This document shows positions 41,640 to 49,917 of a DNA stretch of 64,000 nt, one piece after another. A program made the translations under genes and the position numbers. Below the pieces are notes generated by a model. The model was given only the letters and a program-made list of their open reading frames with translations, was not told where the DNA came from and did not search any database. The stretch is from Streptomyces caelestis (lineage in GTDB: Bacteria; Actinomycetota; Actinomycetes; Streptomycetales; Streptomycetaceae), in contig NZ_JACHNE010000001.1 in the NCBI RefSeq assembly GCF_014205255.1, positions 5,332,001-5,396,000 on the forward strand. Direction: 5' to 3'. The number at the start of each line of letters is the position of its first letter. The stretch's first letter is position 1.

Positions 41640-42626
41640 TTACGCCTGGACGCCGGCCTTACGGCGACGCACCACGAAGATCGCACCGGCACCGGCGACG
41701 ACCGCGGCACCGCCGACGAGGCTGATCATCGGCAGGGCGGAGCTGGAGCCGGTCTCGGCGAGGCTGCCGGTAACCTCCGGCGTGTTGCCGCTCGGCTTCT
41801 CGTCGGTGACGGGCGCCTTGCCGCCTTCGGTCGGCTTCGTGCCACCGGTGTCCGTACCCGCGGCGACGATCTGGAACTTGTAGGAGACGTCACCGAAGCC
41901 GATGCACTCGTCGTCGTTGTCGCCGTAGATCGTCGCGCCGAGCGAGAAGCCGGCGCCGACCGGGGCGGACTTGCTGACGTTGAGGCGCAGCGGGATGTTG
42001 ACCTCGTAGTCGGGCTTCAGCTCGTCGGTGTAGCCGACGTAACCGACCGCGTAGCCGCCCTCGTTGAGGTCGACCCAGATCTTGTCCTGGGGGTCCCAGG
42101 CCTGGAGCTGGACCTGCTTGCTGGAGAACAGTTCCTCGCCGTTCTTGTCGGGGGAGGCCCCGGCGAAGAAGTCGAGGTCGTTCAGCGTGGAGTCGGAGTT
42201 GTTGGCCACGTTCAGCGAGAACTTGTGCCAGCCGCTGCCCGCGGCGATCTTGCCGGGCAGGCCGCTGATGCTGACGTCGACCTTGGTGTCCTCGCACACG
42301 GAGGGCTCGGGGTCCGGGGTCTCGGACTCCTCGGGCGCCGACGTGCTCGGCTCCGGGGCGGACTCGCTCACGGAGGTGCTCGGCGAGGGCGACGTCTCCG
42401 GGGCGGACTCGCTCACGGAGGTGCTCGGCGAGGGCGACGTCTCCGGGGCGGACTCGCTCACGGAGGTGCTCGGCGAGGGCGACGTCTCGGGAGTGGACTC
42501 GCTCACGGACGGGCTCGGGGTGGGCGTCGTTTCGTCGGTCGCGTACGCGGCCGGTGCCGCGAGCAGTGCCACCGGGGCTATGACCGCCGTAGCGGCCGCT
42601 GCTGCCATTGCGCGGCGAAGCTTCAT
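41640..42626 (-). CDS. sortase-anchored surface protein (LAETG)
   Basis: A 328-residue cell-surface protein. A signal peptide covers residues 1-31 (KLRRAMAAAAATAVIAPVAL, cleavage near AYA). A Ser/Pro/Thr/Glu-rich stalk (about 32-110) is built of 15-residue repeats, and a globular beta-rich domain spans about 112-265 with a likely disulfide pair (VCEDTK and DDECIG). The C-terminal sorting signal is SLAETGSSS, then a hydrophobic helix and RRRK. LAxTG is the motif used by class E sortases of high-GC Gram-positives. ATG 42626 is chosen so that the signal peptide begins correctly; the longer frame covers the promoter region. It is convergent with the choD-like gene across a shared terminator. Function beyond display is unknown. 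Confidence 0.9.
   Translation of the reverse strand: MKLRRAMAAAAATAVIAPVALLAAPAAYATDETTPTPSPSVSESTPETSPSPSTSVSESAPETSPSPSTSVSESAPETSPSPSTSVSESAPEPSTSAPEESETPDPEPSVCEDTKVDVSISGLPGKIAAGSGWHKFSLNVANNSDSTLNDLDFFAGASPDKNGEELFSSKQVQLQAWDPQDKIWVDLNEGGYAVGYVGYTDELKPDYEVNIPLRLNVSKSAPVGAGFSLGATIYGDNDDECIGFGDVSYKFQIVAAGTDTGGTKPTEGGKAPVTDEKPSGNTPEVTGSLAETGSSSALPMISLVGGAAVVAGAGAIFVVRRRKAGVQA
42346..42525 (-). repeat. 45-bp tandem repeat encoding the stalk of the surface protein
   Basis: Four units with 45-bp period (42346, 42391, 42436, 42481). The middle two are identical and the outer two diverged. Each encodes a 15-residue ETSPSPSTSVSESAP-like unit. The count could vary between strains by slippage or recombination. 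Confidence 0.9.
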
Positions 42627-42840
42627 GAAGACCTCGGAGAGTCCGGCGTACCGCGGGATGCGGTACGAACGTTGGGGGAGGCCTCCGCGTGTGGGGCGCG
42701 GGAGTGGCCCGTGGTTCGGCAGGTTTGATCCGTGAAACCTGTGAATGGTTGTGCTGGCACTCACAGAATTCTTATGTGGGCTGGGTCACATCCGAGACCA
42801 TCTTGTGAAGGGGCACGCCATCCGCTTAGATCTGGGCTTC

Positions 42841-43968
42841 GTGTCTGAAAAGCCGTCCGATGATCAGCCGTCGGCCTCGGAGATCCCCGACGACGTCTGG
42901 GAACAGTTCGCCCGCGACACCGCGCGGAACACCTCCGCCCCGAAGGAACCGTCCGCGCGAGCGCGCATGGTGACCGAGCGGCTGCGGCAGCAGGAGGCCC
43001 GGGGGGAGTCGCCTCCGGGCTGGCGAACGGGCCCGGCCACGATGAACGGTCGTGCGGCACGGCGCCGCACGCTGTGGGCCTTCCTCGGTGTGCCGCTCGC
43101 TGTCGCCGTCGCCGTGGTGGCGCTGAAACCGTCGCTGCTGCCCGGCGACCCCTTCGGCACGGACGAGTCGTCGGCCGCGGCCTCACCGCTGCCCGTCGAG
43201 ACCGCGGCCCCCACCGCCGCACCCGGGGCGTCGGACCCCGAAACCCCCACCCTGGACGAGCCGTTCGCCGGGTCCCCGGCGCTGCGTTGGGTCGATGGTG
43301 AGGACGGCATCGTGCTGCCCGACGCCAAGGCCGTCGGTTCGGTCCCCAAGGAGCGCGTGGCGCAGGCGCTGAAGCTGACGAAGAAGCTGCTGGTGGGTGC
43401 CAACCTCGACCCGAAGGCGGTGCGCGGCGCCCGCCCCGAGGTCGCGCTCTCCGTGCTCGACCCCAAGCAGCCGGAACTCCTCGACGAGCTCGACACCGCC
43501 CTGCGCTCCCCGAGCAGGGAGCACGACCCGGTGACACTGTTCAGCCGTTTCCGCCCCGACGAGGTCCGTCCGGCCGGGGACGTGATCAAGACGCGCGGGC
43601 ACATGACGTTCAAGAAGGGATCGCACGGGGGCGTGGCCGTGCGCGCCGACTACACCTTCGTCTACCCCCTCGTGCGCGCCGACGGCCCCCCGGACGTCAC
43701 CCGCACCATCGTGCGCCGGGTGATCGACGTCGAACTCGCCGACCCCGCGCAGTACCGGGTCACCGCGGGCCGGCTGCTGCTCGTCGAGTACGACCAGGAG
43801 ATCGGCAACTCCTCCTGCGACGTCCACGACGGCTATCTGCACCCGGAGTTCTCGCCGGGCGGGCCCACGGGCACGGCACCGACCGGTCCGGCGACCGATC
43901 CGTACGACCGGAGCAGGGACATCGACCGCGACGACAGTGACGCCTGCGGGACGGTCACCCGCACCTGA
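42841..43968 (+). CDS. single-pass membrane protein of unknown function
   Basis: A 375-residue protein with a charged N-terminal cytoplasmic part of about 75 residues, one transmembrane helix near 80-98 (LWAFLGVPLAVAVAVVAL), an Ala/Pro/Thr-rich linker and an extracellular domain to the end. In the outer domain, segments such as ALRWVDGEDGIVLPDAKAVG, VRADYTFVYPLVRADGP and SSCDVHDGYLHPE are well structured; the Cys there may pair with that of DSDACGTV. No enzyme motif recognised. GTG 42841 is the likeliest start but has only a weak ribosome binding site. It is divergent from the LAETG surface protein and ends at a strong hairpin. Possibly an envelope or sporulation protein. Confidence 0.75.
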   Translation: MSEKPSDDQPSASEIPDDVWEQFARDTARNTSAPKEPSARARMVTERLRQQEARGESPPGWRTGPATMNGRAARRRTLWAFLGVPLAVAVAVVALKPSLLPGDPFGTDESSAAASPLPVETAAPTAAPGASDPETPTLDEPFAGSPALRWVDGEDGIVLPDAKAVGSVPKERVAQALKLTKKLLVGANLDPKAVRGARPEVALSVLDPKQPELLDELDTALRSPSREHDPVTLFSRFRPDEVRPAGDVIKTRGHMTFKKGSHGGVAVRADYTFVYPLVRADGPPDVTRTIVRRVIDVELADPAQYRVTAGRLLLVEYDQEIGNSSCDVHDGYLHPEFSPGGPTGTAPTGPATDPYDRSRDIDRDDSDACGTVTRT

Positions 43969-43976
43969 GCGGAGCG

Positions 43977-44009
43977 AAGGGCCCCGCGGGGTGGAGCCGC
44001 GGGGCCCTT
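43977..44009 (+). terminator. terminator after the membrane-protein gene
   Basis: AAGGGCCCCGCGG and CCGCGGGGCCCTT form a 13-bp stem with a seven-base loop, followed by CTTCTTCTC. Confidence 0.9.
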
Positions 44010-44496
44010 CTTCTCGTCAGCACCGACGTCAGGGCAGCGCCGGTGCCTGGAAGCGGCGCCGGGGGGTTGCGCCGCTGGTCTCGACCGGACCCGAGCAAAC
44101 CATTGGTCTCGACCTCTGGCGGTCGGGCAATGGGGGCGTCCGAGGGGGACTTGGGCTGTGTACGCATCGTGCTGGATGAACGCGGCGCTCGCAACCGTTT
44201 GACCCAGCCTTGTGCATTCTTGCAAGGTCCGCCGGCCGGCCCCGGGCGTCCCCGGAGCCGGCCGTTTCCTTGGGTGACCGGGCTGCTGTCCCCTGCCGTC
44301 CGGTCACTTCCCCGGAGCGAGGTCCCACGACGCACGGCACGATCCGTACGTCTCATCGCTCCAGCGAGCCACGCGTGGTTTCTCTCGGGCCCGCGCCTGG
44401 CTGGCGCGGACACCGGAACCAACGAAGCGGTTCGCGGGACGGTCACGCGCCGTACGGGTGAGAAGGGGGCGCACGTCTGTACGGGGAACGCGGATT
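44010..44496. other. gene-free region containing an orphan terminator-like hairpin
   Basis: About 490 bases between the terminator at 43977-44009 and the end of the chorismate mutase gene show no believable gene. At 44233-44267 lies a strong hairpin: CGGCCGGC pairs with GCCGGCCG, with an inner CCGGG/CCCGG helix, followed by TTT. No annotated gene leads into it, so it may end a small RNA made from the 44010-44230 stretch on the plus strand. Confidence 0.5.
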
Positions 44497-44778
44497 TCAG
44501 ATCCTGCCGCGGCACATCTCCAGCAGGGTCATCGCGAGGGCCGTGCCCGGCTTGCCCAGCGCCTCCCGGTAGCGGCCGAGGACCTCCATCTCGCGGGAGA
44601 GGTTCACGCGCCGCCCGCCGGAGGAGATCCGGGCCTCCTGGATGACGGCGGAGACGGCCGCCCGTTCCTGGATCAGGCCGATGATCCGGTCGTCCAGCGC
44701 GTCGATGCGCTCACGCGCGCCGGTGATCACACCGGCGGCCTCGGGGGTACGGGCGCCGGTCACGTCGGTGGCGTTCAT
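44497..44778 (-). CDS. chorismate mutase, AroQ type
   Basis: A 93-residue all-helical chorismate mutase that converts chorismate to prephenate, the branch to phenylalanine and tyrosine. Conserved positions are visible: the N-terminal Arg/Asp pattern ARERIDALDDRIIGLIQERA, ISSGGRRVNLSREMEVLGRY and the C-terminal helix ALAMTLLEMCRGRI. AAGGAG lies five bases before the ATG. The gene is preceded by a 23-codon leader peptide with Phe and Tyr codons and a strong hairpin (44835-44863), the layout of transcription attenuation by aromatic amino-acid supply. Divergent from guaA. Confidence 0.93.
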   Translation of the reverse strand: MNATDVTGARTPEAAGVITGARERIDALDDRIIGLIQERAAVSAVIQEARISSGGRRVNLSREMEVLGRYREALGKPGTALAMTLLEMCRGRI

Positions 44779-44834
44779 GGGGGCTCCTTGTCGTCGAGGG
44801 GTGCCCCGGAGCGGCAGGGCCCGGACGACGACAA

Positions 44835-44863
44835 GCGCCCCGGGCCTTGTCGGCCCGGGGCGC
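44835..44863 (-). terminator. attenuator hairpin before chorismate mutase
   Basis: Read on the minus strand, GCGCCCCGGGCC pairs with GGCCCGGGGCGC around a five-base loop, followed by TTGTCGTC. Bases just after the leader-peptide stop (GACAAGCG) can pair with CGCTTGTC at the hairpin's 3' edge, and CTTGTCGTCG at 44826-44835 can pair with CGACGACAAG at 44787-44796 next to the chorismate mutase ribosome binding site. These are the alternative pairings an attenuator needs. Confidence 0.75.
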
Positions 44864-44886
44864 CTGGGAAGTCGCTTGTCAGTTGC

Positions 44887-44958
44887 TCAAGCAGCACGAC
44901 CATGGCAGCCGGCGGGCCGGGTGCCATAGGTAAAGACGAACGTCTGGTGCTGGAGCAT
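44887..44958 (-). CDS. Phe/Tyr leader peptide of chorismate mutase
   Basis: A 23-residue frame, starting MLQHQTFVFTYGTRP and ending GRAA. It contains Phe7 (TTC), Phe9 (TTT) and Tyr11 (TAT) within five codons; TTT and TAT are rare codons in Streptomyces. Its stop is about 25 bases before the attenuator hairpin. The ATG lies seven bases after a -10 box, so the transcript is probably leaderless and translated from its first base. The amino acids tested by the leader are exactly the end products of the downstream enzyme's branch. I know no annotated gene for this; it is a prediction. Confidence 0.75.
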   Translation of the reverse strand: MLQHQTFVFTYGTRPAGCHGRAA

Positions 44959-44964
44959 GGGGCA

Positions 44965-44993
44965 AGTATGCCCCGCTCCCCGGGGGCGTCCAA
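44965..44993 (-). promoter_or_regulatory. promoter of the leader peptide and chorismate mutase
   Basis: On the minus strand, TTGGAC (44993-44988), a 17-bp spacer and CATACT (44970-44965). The first base of the leader-peptide ATG is eight bases after the -10 box, at the expected transcription start. Confidence 0.6.
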
Positions 44994-45105
44994 CACGGTT
45001 CGCATCCTGAGACGGCCCTGGCCCCCGGCGCCCGGACGGTGCCCTGCGGCACCCCGGTAGAATCGGGTGGCACAAGACCCCCGCCCCACCGCCGGAAGGC
45101 ACCCC

Positions 45106-46686
45106 GTGTCATCAGCGACTCCCGCTGCCAGCGCCACCGACACCGTCCTGGTCGTCGACTTCGGCGCGCAGTACGCCCAGCTCATCGCCCGTCGTGTCCG
45201 CGAGGCGCGGGTCTACAGCGAGATCGTGCCGAGCACCATGCCGGTCGCCGAGATGCTCGCCAAGAACCCCGCGGCGATCGTCCTCTCCGGCGGCCCCTCG
45301 TCGGTGTACGAGGAGGGCGCCCCGAGCCTCGACCGCGAGATCTTCGAGGCCGGCGTCCCCGTCTTCGGCATGTGCTACGGCTTCCAGCTGATGGCGCGGA
45401 CCCTCGGCGGCACCGTCGACAACACCGGCGCCCGCGAGTACGGCCGCACCGACCTGCACGTCTCCAAGTCGTCCTCCACCCTCTTCGAGGGCACCCCCGC
45501 CGAGCAGGCCGTCTGGATGTCGCACGGCGACGCCTGCTCCGCCGCCCCCGAGGGCTTCTCCGTGACGGCCTCCACGGACGTCGTCCCGGTCGCCGCCTTC
45601 GAGAACGACGAGAAGAAGCTGTACGGCGTCCAGTACCACCCCGAGGTGATGCACTCCACGCACGGGCAGCAGGTGCTGGAGCACTTCCTGTACCGGGGCG
45701 CGGGCCTGACCCCGTCCTGGACCACGGGCAGCGTGATCGAGGAGCAGGTCGCCGCGATCCGCGAGCAGGTCGGCGACAAGCGCGCCATCTGCGGGCTGTC
45801 CGGCGGCGTGGACTCCGCCGTCGCCGCCGCCCTCGTCCAGAAGGCCATCGGCTCCCAGCTGACCTGCGTGTACGTCGACCACGGCCTGATGCGCAAGGGC
45901 GAGACCGAGCAGGTCGAGAAGGACTTCGTCGCCGCGACCGGCGTGCAGCTGAAGGTCGTGGACGCTCAGGAGCGGTTCCTCAAGGCGCTCGCCGGGGTCT
46001 CCGACCCCGAGGAGAAGCGGAAGATCATCGGCCGCGAGTTCATCCGGGTCTTCGAGCAGGCCCAGGCCGAGATCATCGCGGACGAGGGCCCCGCGGTGGA
46101 GTTCCTCGTCCAGGGCACCCTCTACCCGGACGTCGTCGAGTCCGGCGGCGGCACCGGCACCGCCAACATCAAGTCCCACCACAACGTGGGCGGCCTCCCC
46201 GAGGACCTCGAGTTCCAGCTGATCGAGCCGCTGCGCAAGCTCTTCAAGGACGAGGTCCGCATGGTCGGCCAGGAGCTCGGCCTGCCGGACGAGATCGTCC
46301 AGCGCCAGCCGTTCCCCGGCCCCGGCCTCGGCATCCGTATCGTCGGCGAGGTCACCAAGGAGCGCCTGGACCTGCTGCGCGAGGCCGATGCCATCGCCCG
46401 CGAGGAGCTCACGGCGGCCGGCCTCGACCGGGACATCTGGCAGTGCCCGGTGGTCCTGCTCGCGGACGTCCGCAGCGTCGGCGTCCAGGGCGACGGCCGT
46501 ACCTACGGCCACCCGATCGTCCTGCGTCCCGTCTCCTCCGAGGACGCGATGACGGCCGACTGGTCACGCCTGCCGTACGACGTCCTCGCGAAGATCTCGA
46601 CCCGGATCACCAACGAGGTGCGTGACGTCAACCGCGTCGTCCTCGACGTGACCTCGAAGCCGCCGGGGACGATCGAGTGGGAGTGA
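45106..46686 (+). CDS. guaA: GMP synthase (glutamine-hydrolysing)
   Basis: A complete 526-residue enzyme that aminates XMP to GMP using glutamine and ATP. The N-terminal class I glutamine amidotransferase domain shows VLVVDFGAQYAQLIARRVRE, the nucleophile Cys90 in FGMCYGFQLM, and the His/Glu pair in YGVQYHPEVMHS. The ATP-pyrophosphatase domain shows the P-loop LSGGVDSAVAAALVQ, and the C-terminal dimerisation domain contains QRQPFPGPGLGIRI and ends SKPPGTIEWE. GTG 45106 follows GGAAGG and gives the family length; the longer frame adds 13 residues. Together with guaB upstream it completes IMP to GMP. It is divergent from chorismate mutase. Confidence 0.98.
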   Translation: MSSATPAASATDTVLVVDFGAQYAQLIARRVREARVYSEIVPSTMPVAEMLAKNPAAIVLSGGPSSVYEEGAPSLDREIFEAGVPVFGMCYGFQLMARTLGGTVDNTGAREYGRTDLHVSKSSSTLFEGTPAEQAVWMSHGDACSAAPEGFSVTASTDVVPVAAFENDEKKLYGVQYHPEVMHSTHGQQVLEHFLYRGAGLTPSWTTGSVIEEQVAAIREQVGDKRAICGLSGGVDSAVAAALVQKAIGSQLTCVYVDHGLMRKGETEQVEKDFVAATGVQLKVVDAQERFLKALAGVSDPEEKRKIIGREFIRVFEQAQAEIIADEGPAVEFLVQGTLYPDVVESGGGTGTANIKSHHNVGGLPEDLEFQLIEPLRKLFKDEVRMVGQELGLPDEIVQRQPFPGPGLGIRIVGEVTKERLDLLREADAIAREELTAAGLDRDIWQCPVVLLADVRSVGVQGDGRTYGHPIVLRPVSSEDAMTADWSRLPYDVLAKISTRITNEVRDVNRVVLDVTSKPPGTIEWE

Positions 46687-46689
46687 CCC

Positions 46690-47163
46690 CTACGTGCGCT
46701 TGACCGTGCGCAGGGGCTCGCCGGGCGTCCAGACCTGGACGACGAGGTACGTGTCGTCCTCGACGTAGGTCCGCACGACCTCCGTGAGCTCGGTGCGGAA
46801 GAGGTGGAACGGCTCCGGCGGTTCCACCTCCTCGACGTATCCGGCCTTCGTCTCCACGTCGTCGACCTCGATCGCCCGGCCGCTGATCCGGACGTCGCCG
46901 CCGCCCATGCCGGTGCCCTCCCCGGGGTTCGCCTGGAGCGCGAAGCGCGGGTCGCGGCGCAGGTCGAGCGCCTTGAGCGAGTTCGGCATCATGCCGAGCC
47001 ACAGTTCTCCGTGCAGGAACCGCACCTCCAGGCCGCTGGTGCGGGGCGAGCCGTCCTTCCGGAGGGTGGCGAGGACGTGATGGGTGTAGGCGCCGAAACG
47101 CTTCTCGACGGTAGCGGCCAGATCCGGTGCGGCGGTGGCGAAAGCCTCCCAGTTCGCTGTCAT
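46690..47163 (-). CDS. pyridoxamine 5'-phosphate oxidase-like flavin/F420-binding protein
   Basis: A 157-residue split-barrel protein. The N-terminal pattern FGAYTHHVLATLRKDGSPRT followed by SGLEVRFLHGELWLGM, and later VRISGRAIEVDD, is that of PPOX-type proteins. These bind FMN, F420 or heme and often act as small oxidoreductases. ATG 47163 is chosen because the first strand then falls at the usual place; the longer frame adds 31 residues. The stop lies only three bases beyond the convergent guaA stop. Cofactor and substrate cannot be told from the sequence alone. Confidence 0.82.
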   Translation of the reverse strand: MTANWEAFATAAPDLAATVEKRFGAYTHHVLATLRKDGSPRTSGLEVRFLHGELWLGMMPNSLKALDLRRDPRFALQANPGEGTGMGGGDVRISGRAIEVDDVETKAGYVEEVEPPEPFHLFRTELTEVVRTYVEDDTYLVVQVWTPGEPLRTVKRT

Positions 47164-47376
47164 ACGGAAGAGTCTGGCGCCGAAACCCGACATCTTCTGT
47201 CGGCTATCCGTGGGAACGGGGAGACCGAGGCGAAAAGGGTGCGCACTGGTGCTCACAGGGCGTTCGCCGGGGCGCTCACCGGGGCACTCGCCTCATCTTC
47301 ACCAAACGGTTCTGTTCTTCCCGGCCCGACCGGCGGTAGCTTCCGCCCCGTATGTAGAACCAGCGCTGGAGGACCT

Positions 47377-48171
47377 ATGCACGGGCCCACCCCGCCCCTG
47401 CCGCTGCCCACCGACCGGCTGCGGTTCGCGATGCCGCCGATGCACGAGTCGCTCGAGGACGAGCGCAGGCACCGCAAGGAACGGCTCGCGGGCGCCCTGC
47501 GGATCTTCGGACGGCTCGGCTACGAGGACGGCGTGTCCGGGCACATCACCGCCCGCGACCCCGAGTACAGCGACTGCTTCTGGGTCAACCCGTTCGGGAT
47601 GCCCTTCCGGCACGTCACCGTGAGCGACCTGGTGCTCGCCAACCAGGACGGCCAGGTCGTCGACGGCGGCTACCACGTCAACCAGGCCGCCTTCACCGTG
47701 CACGCCCAGGTCCACGCCGCCCGCCCCGACGTGGTCGCCGTCGCCCACTGCCACTCGGTGCACGGCCGGGCGCTCGCGGCCCTCGGCGAGCTGCTGGAGC
47801 CGATCACCCAGGAGAGCTGCGCCTTCTACGAGGACCACGCCCTCTACGACGCCTACACCGGCGTCGCCGTCGACGCCGAGGAGGGGCGGCGCATCGCGGC
47901 CACGCTCGGCTCCCGCAAGGCGCTCGTGCTGCGCAACCACGGGCTGCTGACCGTCGGTGACTCGGTGGACGCGGCCGCCTGGTGGTTCGTGTCGATGGAA
48001 CGGTCCTGCCAGGTGCAGCTGACGGCGCAGGCGGCCGGGCGGCCGGTCCGCATCGACCACCGGATGGCGGTGGCGACGAGGGAGCAGTTGGGTGGCGACC
48101 TGGTGGCGTGGATCAACTACCAGCCGATGTGGCAGGAGGTCAGCCGGAGTGAGCCGGATCTGCTGAGCTAG
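47377..48171 (+). CDS. class II aldolase/adducin family protein
   Basis: A 264-residue member of the zinc-dependent class II aldolase family (fuculose-1-phosphate aldolase/ribulose-phosphate epimerase fold). Metal ligands appear in AVAHCHSVHGRAL (HxH) and RNHGLLTVGDS. GLGYEDGVSGHITAR-like sequence (RLGYEDGVSGHITAR) is the substrate phosphate-binding start, and FWVNPFGMPF is typical of the subgroup found in actinobacteria. GGAGGA lies just before ATG 47377. The true substrate is unknown; many members of this subgroup act on non-phosphorylated hydroxyacids. It is a single gene, with an IS relic beginning directly after its stop. Confidence 0.85.
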   Translation: MHGPTPPLPLPTDRLRFAMPPMHESLEDERRHRKERLAGALRIFGRLGYEDGVSGHITARDPEYSDCFWVNPFGMPFRHVTVSDLVLANQDGQVVDGGYHVNQAAFTVHAQVHAARPDVVAVAHCHSVHGRALAALGELLEPITQESCAFYEDHALYDAYTGVAVDAEEGRRIAATLGSRKALVLRNHGLLTVGDSVDAAAWWFVSMERSCQVQLTAQAAGRPVRIDHRMAVATREQLGGDLVAWINYQPMWQEVSRSEPDLLS

Positions 48172-48803
48172 GGCCTGTCCGCAAAGTCCCGCCTGCCCTG
48201 CGACGCCCGGCACGCTCCCCCAGCTCTTCGAGCAGGGGGGACCGCCACTCGCCGCACCGGGCGACCACCCGGGGCCGGCGAGTCGCCGCCGGTAGTGGCT
48301 GCGGCGGGCTGTGGCCTGGTGACGTCTGCGCCAGTGCGAGCGCGCTGTGAGCCCTGGGCAGGTTCGGCGCCCGCGGCGGATGGGCCGTCTGCAGGGACGG
48401 GTCCTCCCGAACGTCGCGATACGGCCGGGATGTCCGAGACGGTCCGGGTGGAGCAGGCGACGGCCAGGACGTAACCGATGCCGCGTGTCTCCAGAGCGGT
48501 GCGCAGGTCCGGATCAACCAGGGCCGCACTCCTGTCCGCGCGGATGCCCTCGCAGGCCGCCTGCCCGCCACGGCCTCGCAGCGGCACAGCGCCGGGGTGG
48601 GTGCGAAGGCCCCGCGCTCCTACGACTGGACCTGGATCCGTACCGGCACCGGCCGCCACCGCCACCTACTCCCCGTCGCCTTCAACCCACCAGCCGCCTC
48701 CGCGGCCAGACTGCCGCACTGGTCCAGCCGGCGCAGACGTCACCAGGCAACAGCCCGCCGCAGCCACTACGGACGACGATCCGCCGACGAACCTGCTGAA
48801 TAG
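48172..48803. mobile_element. scrambled IS701-like transposase relic
   Basis: Pieces of one transposase family lie in both orientations. Plus strand: ADALAGRLPATASQRHSAGV and GAKAPRSYDWTWIR (from 48540), then after a deletion a C-terminal piece RRRRHQATARRSHYGRRSAD to a stop at 48803. Minus strand: LRTALETRGIGYVLAVACST (about 48456-48520), which should precede ADALAG in an intact protein, and another copy of the C-terminus, WRRRHQATARRSHYRRRLAG (about 48260-48330). The two C-termini form an inverted repeat of about 60 bp. The left edge TGTCCGCAAAGTCCC matches the MITE-like element at 18864-19040. No copy can be functional. Confidence 0.75.
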
Positions 48804-48838
48804 ATCACAACCGCACTGAAGTACTAACGGCCGGCTCG

Positions 48839-49734
48839 TCAGAAGCCCCGGAGCACTGCTGCCTTCGTCAGGGCGAACTCCTCGTCGGTGAGCACGCCGT
48901 CCCGGTGCAGCTCGCCCAACTCGCGGAGGCGGCGCAGCAGTACGTCGTGGTGGTCGGCAGCGGGCGGTACGGCGGGTGCCGGGCGGGGGCCGTGCGCGTC
49001 GGCCGGGCGGTTGCCGGCCGCGGTGCGGGTGGACGGGTGCGGCAGCCGGGCGGTGATCGCCGTCGCGACGAGCGCGGTCAGCAGGTCGCGGCGGGTGCTG
49101 CCCCACAGGTCCAGGGCGTACGGGTCCTTCTCCGGCGGCAGTTTCGTGAACACCGTCTCGCGGGTGACGAAGCGCAGGAAGCCGTACTCGTGGCCGGAGT
49201 TCGGCAGCCACTCGACCTGGACCAGGTCACCCAGGTTGATGATGCGCGGACCGGCGCGCGTTTGACCCGCTCGGAGGCGTCGGCCCAGTCGATCCGTACC
49301 CGGGTCCCGTCGAAGGAGACCGTCCCGTCGGACGAGCGCACCGACACCGGAACCGGCGGGCCGGGCAGCAGATAGGCCTTCACCGGCTCCGTCGGGATCT
49401 GGTCCAGAAGCAGCGCGCGGCGGATCTCCTCGGCGACGTACTCGGCGACCCCCGTCCGGTCGACGTCCACCGCCAGCCGGTACGGATCGGCCGCGTCCGG
49501 CAGCCGCCCGCCGGTCGCCTGAAGCAGCGGATCGGTGCCCTCCCGCAGCCGCAACCGGAGCCGTCCGCGCCTGCGTTCGGGTTCGAGGACGACGCCCGAG
49601 ACCGCCTTGAGCGGCACGGCGATCTCTCCGTACGTCTGCCGGAACAGCGGCACGGAGCGGTGCAGACCGGGCGTGATCCGGATCGTGCTGCCGTCGAAGG
49701 CCCAGGTCCCGTCACGCTGGATGATCTCGGCCAT
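48839..49734 (-). pseudogene. DUF4429/SHOCT-domain gene split by a single frameshift
   Basis: Frame one (from ATG 49734) encodes a DUF4429 domain: MAEIIQRDGTWAFDGSTIRI, VPLKAVSGVVLEPERRRGRL, ADPYRLAVDVDRTGVAEYVA, and a second repeat starting DGTVSFDGTRVRIDWAD. Near 49253-49260, in a CGCGCGCC run, the frame shifts by one missing base. The other frame then continues GPRIINLGDLVQVEWLPNSG, YGFLRFVTRE, and a C-terminal SHOCT motif LRRLRELGELHRDGVLTDEE. All parts of the usual 290 or so residue protein are present, so either the gene was broken very recently or this is a sequencing or assembly error. DUF4429 proteins resemble PH-like domains; function unknown. Confidence 0.82.
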
Positions 49735-49917
49735 AAGGGAATCCTCGCAGCCACGTCAACACGACCCGCCGAAGTTCACCCGTGCTGACCGGACCGGGCG
49801 GACGCGGACCGGGTGGTGAAGGGATAATCCGCTGTCGTCGCACGGGAGTTGTACAGCGGTGTTTCCGGGGTCCGGAAGACCGACGGTGGTTGGGTCGCGG
49901 GAAGGCGGGCGTCGGGC

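Noticed and set aside
44010..44496. A tRNA gene or protein gene in the gap before chorismate mutase
   Set aside because: No cloverleaf with a T-arm could be built, and all frames lack ribosome binding sites and normal composition.
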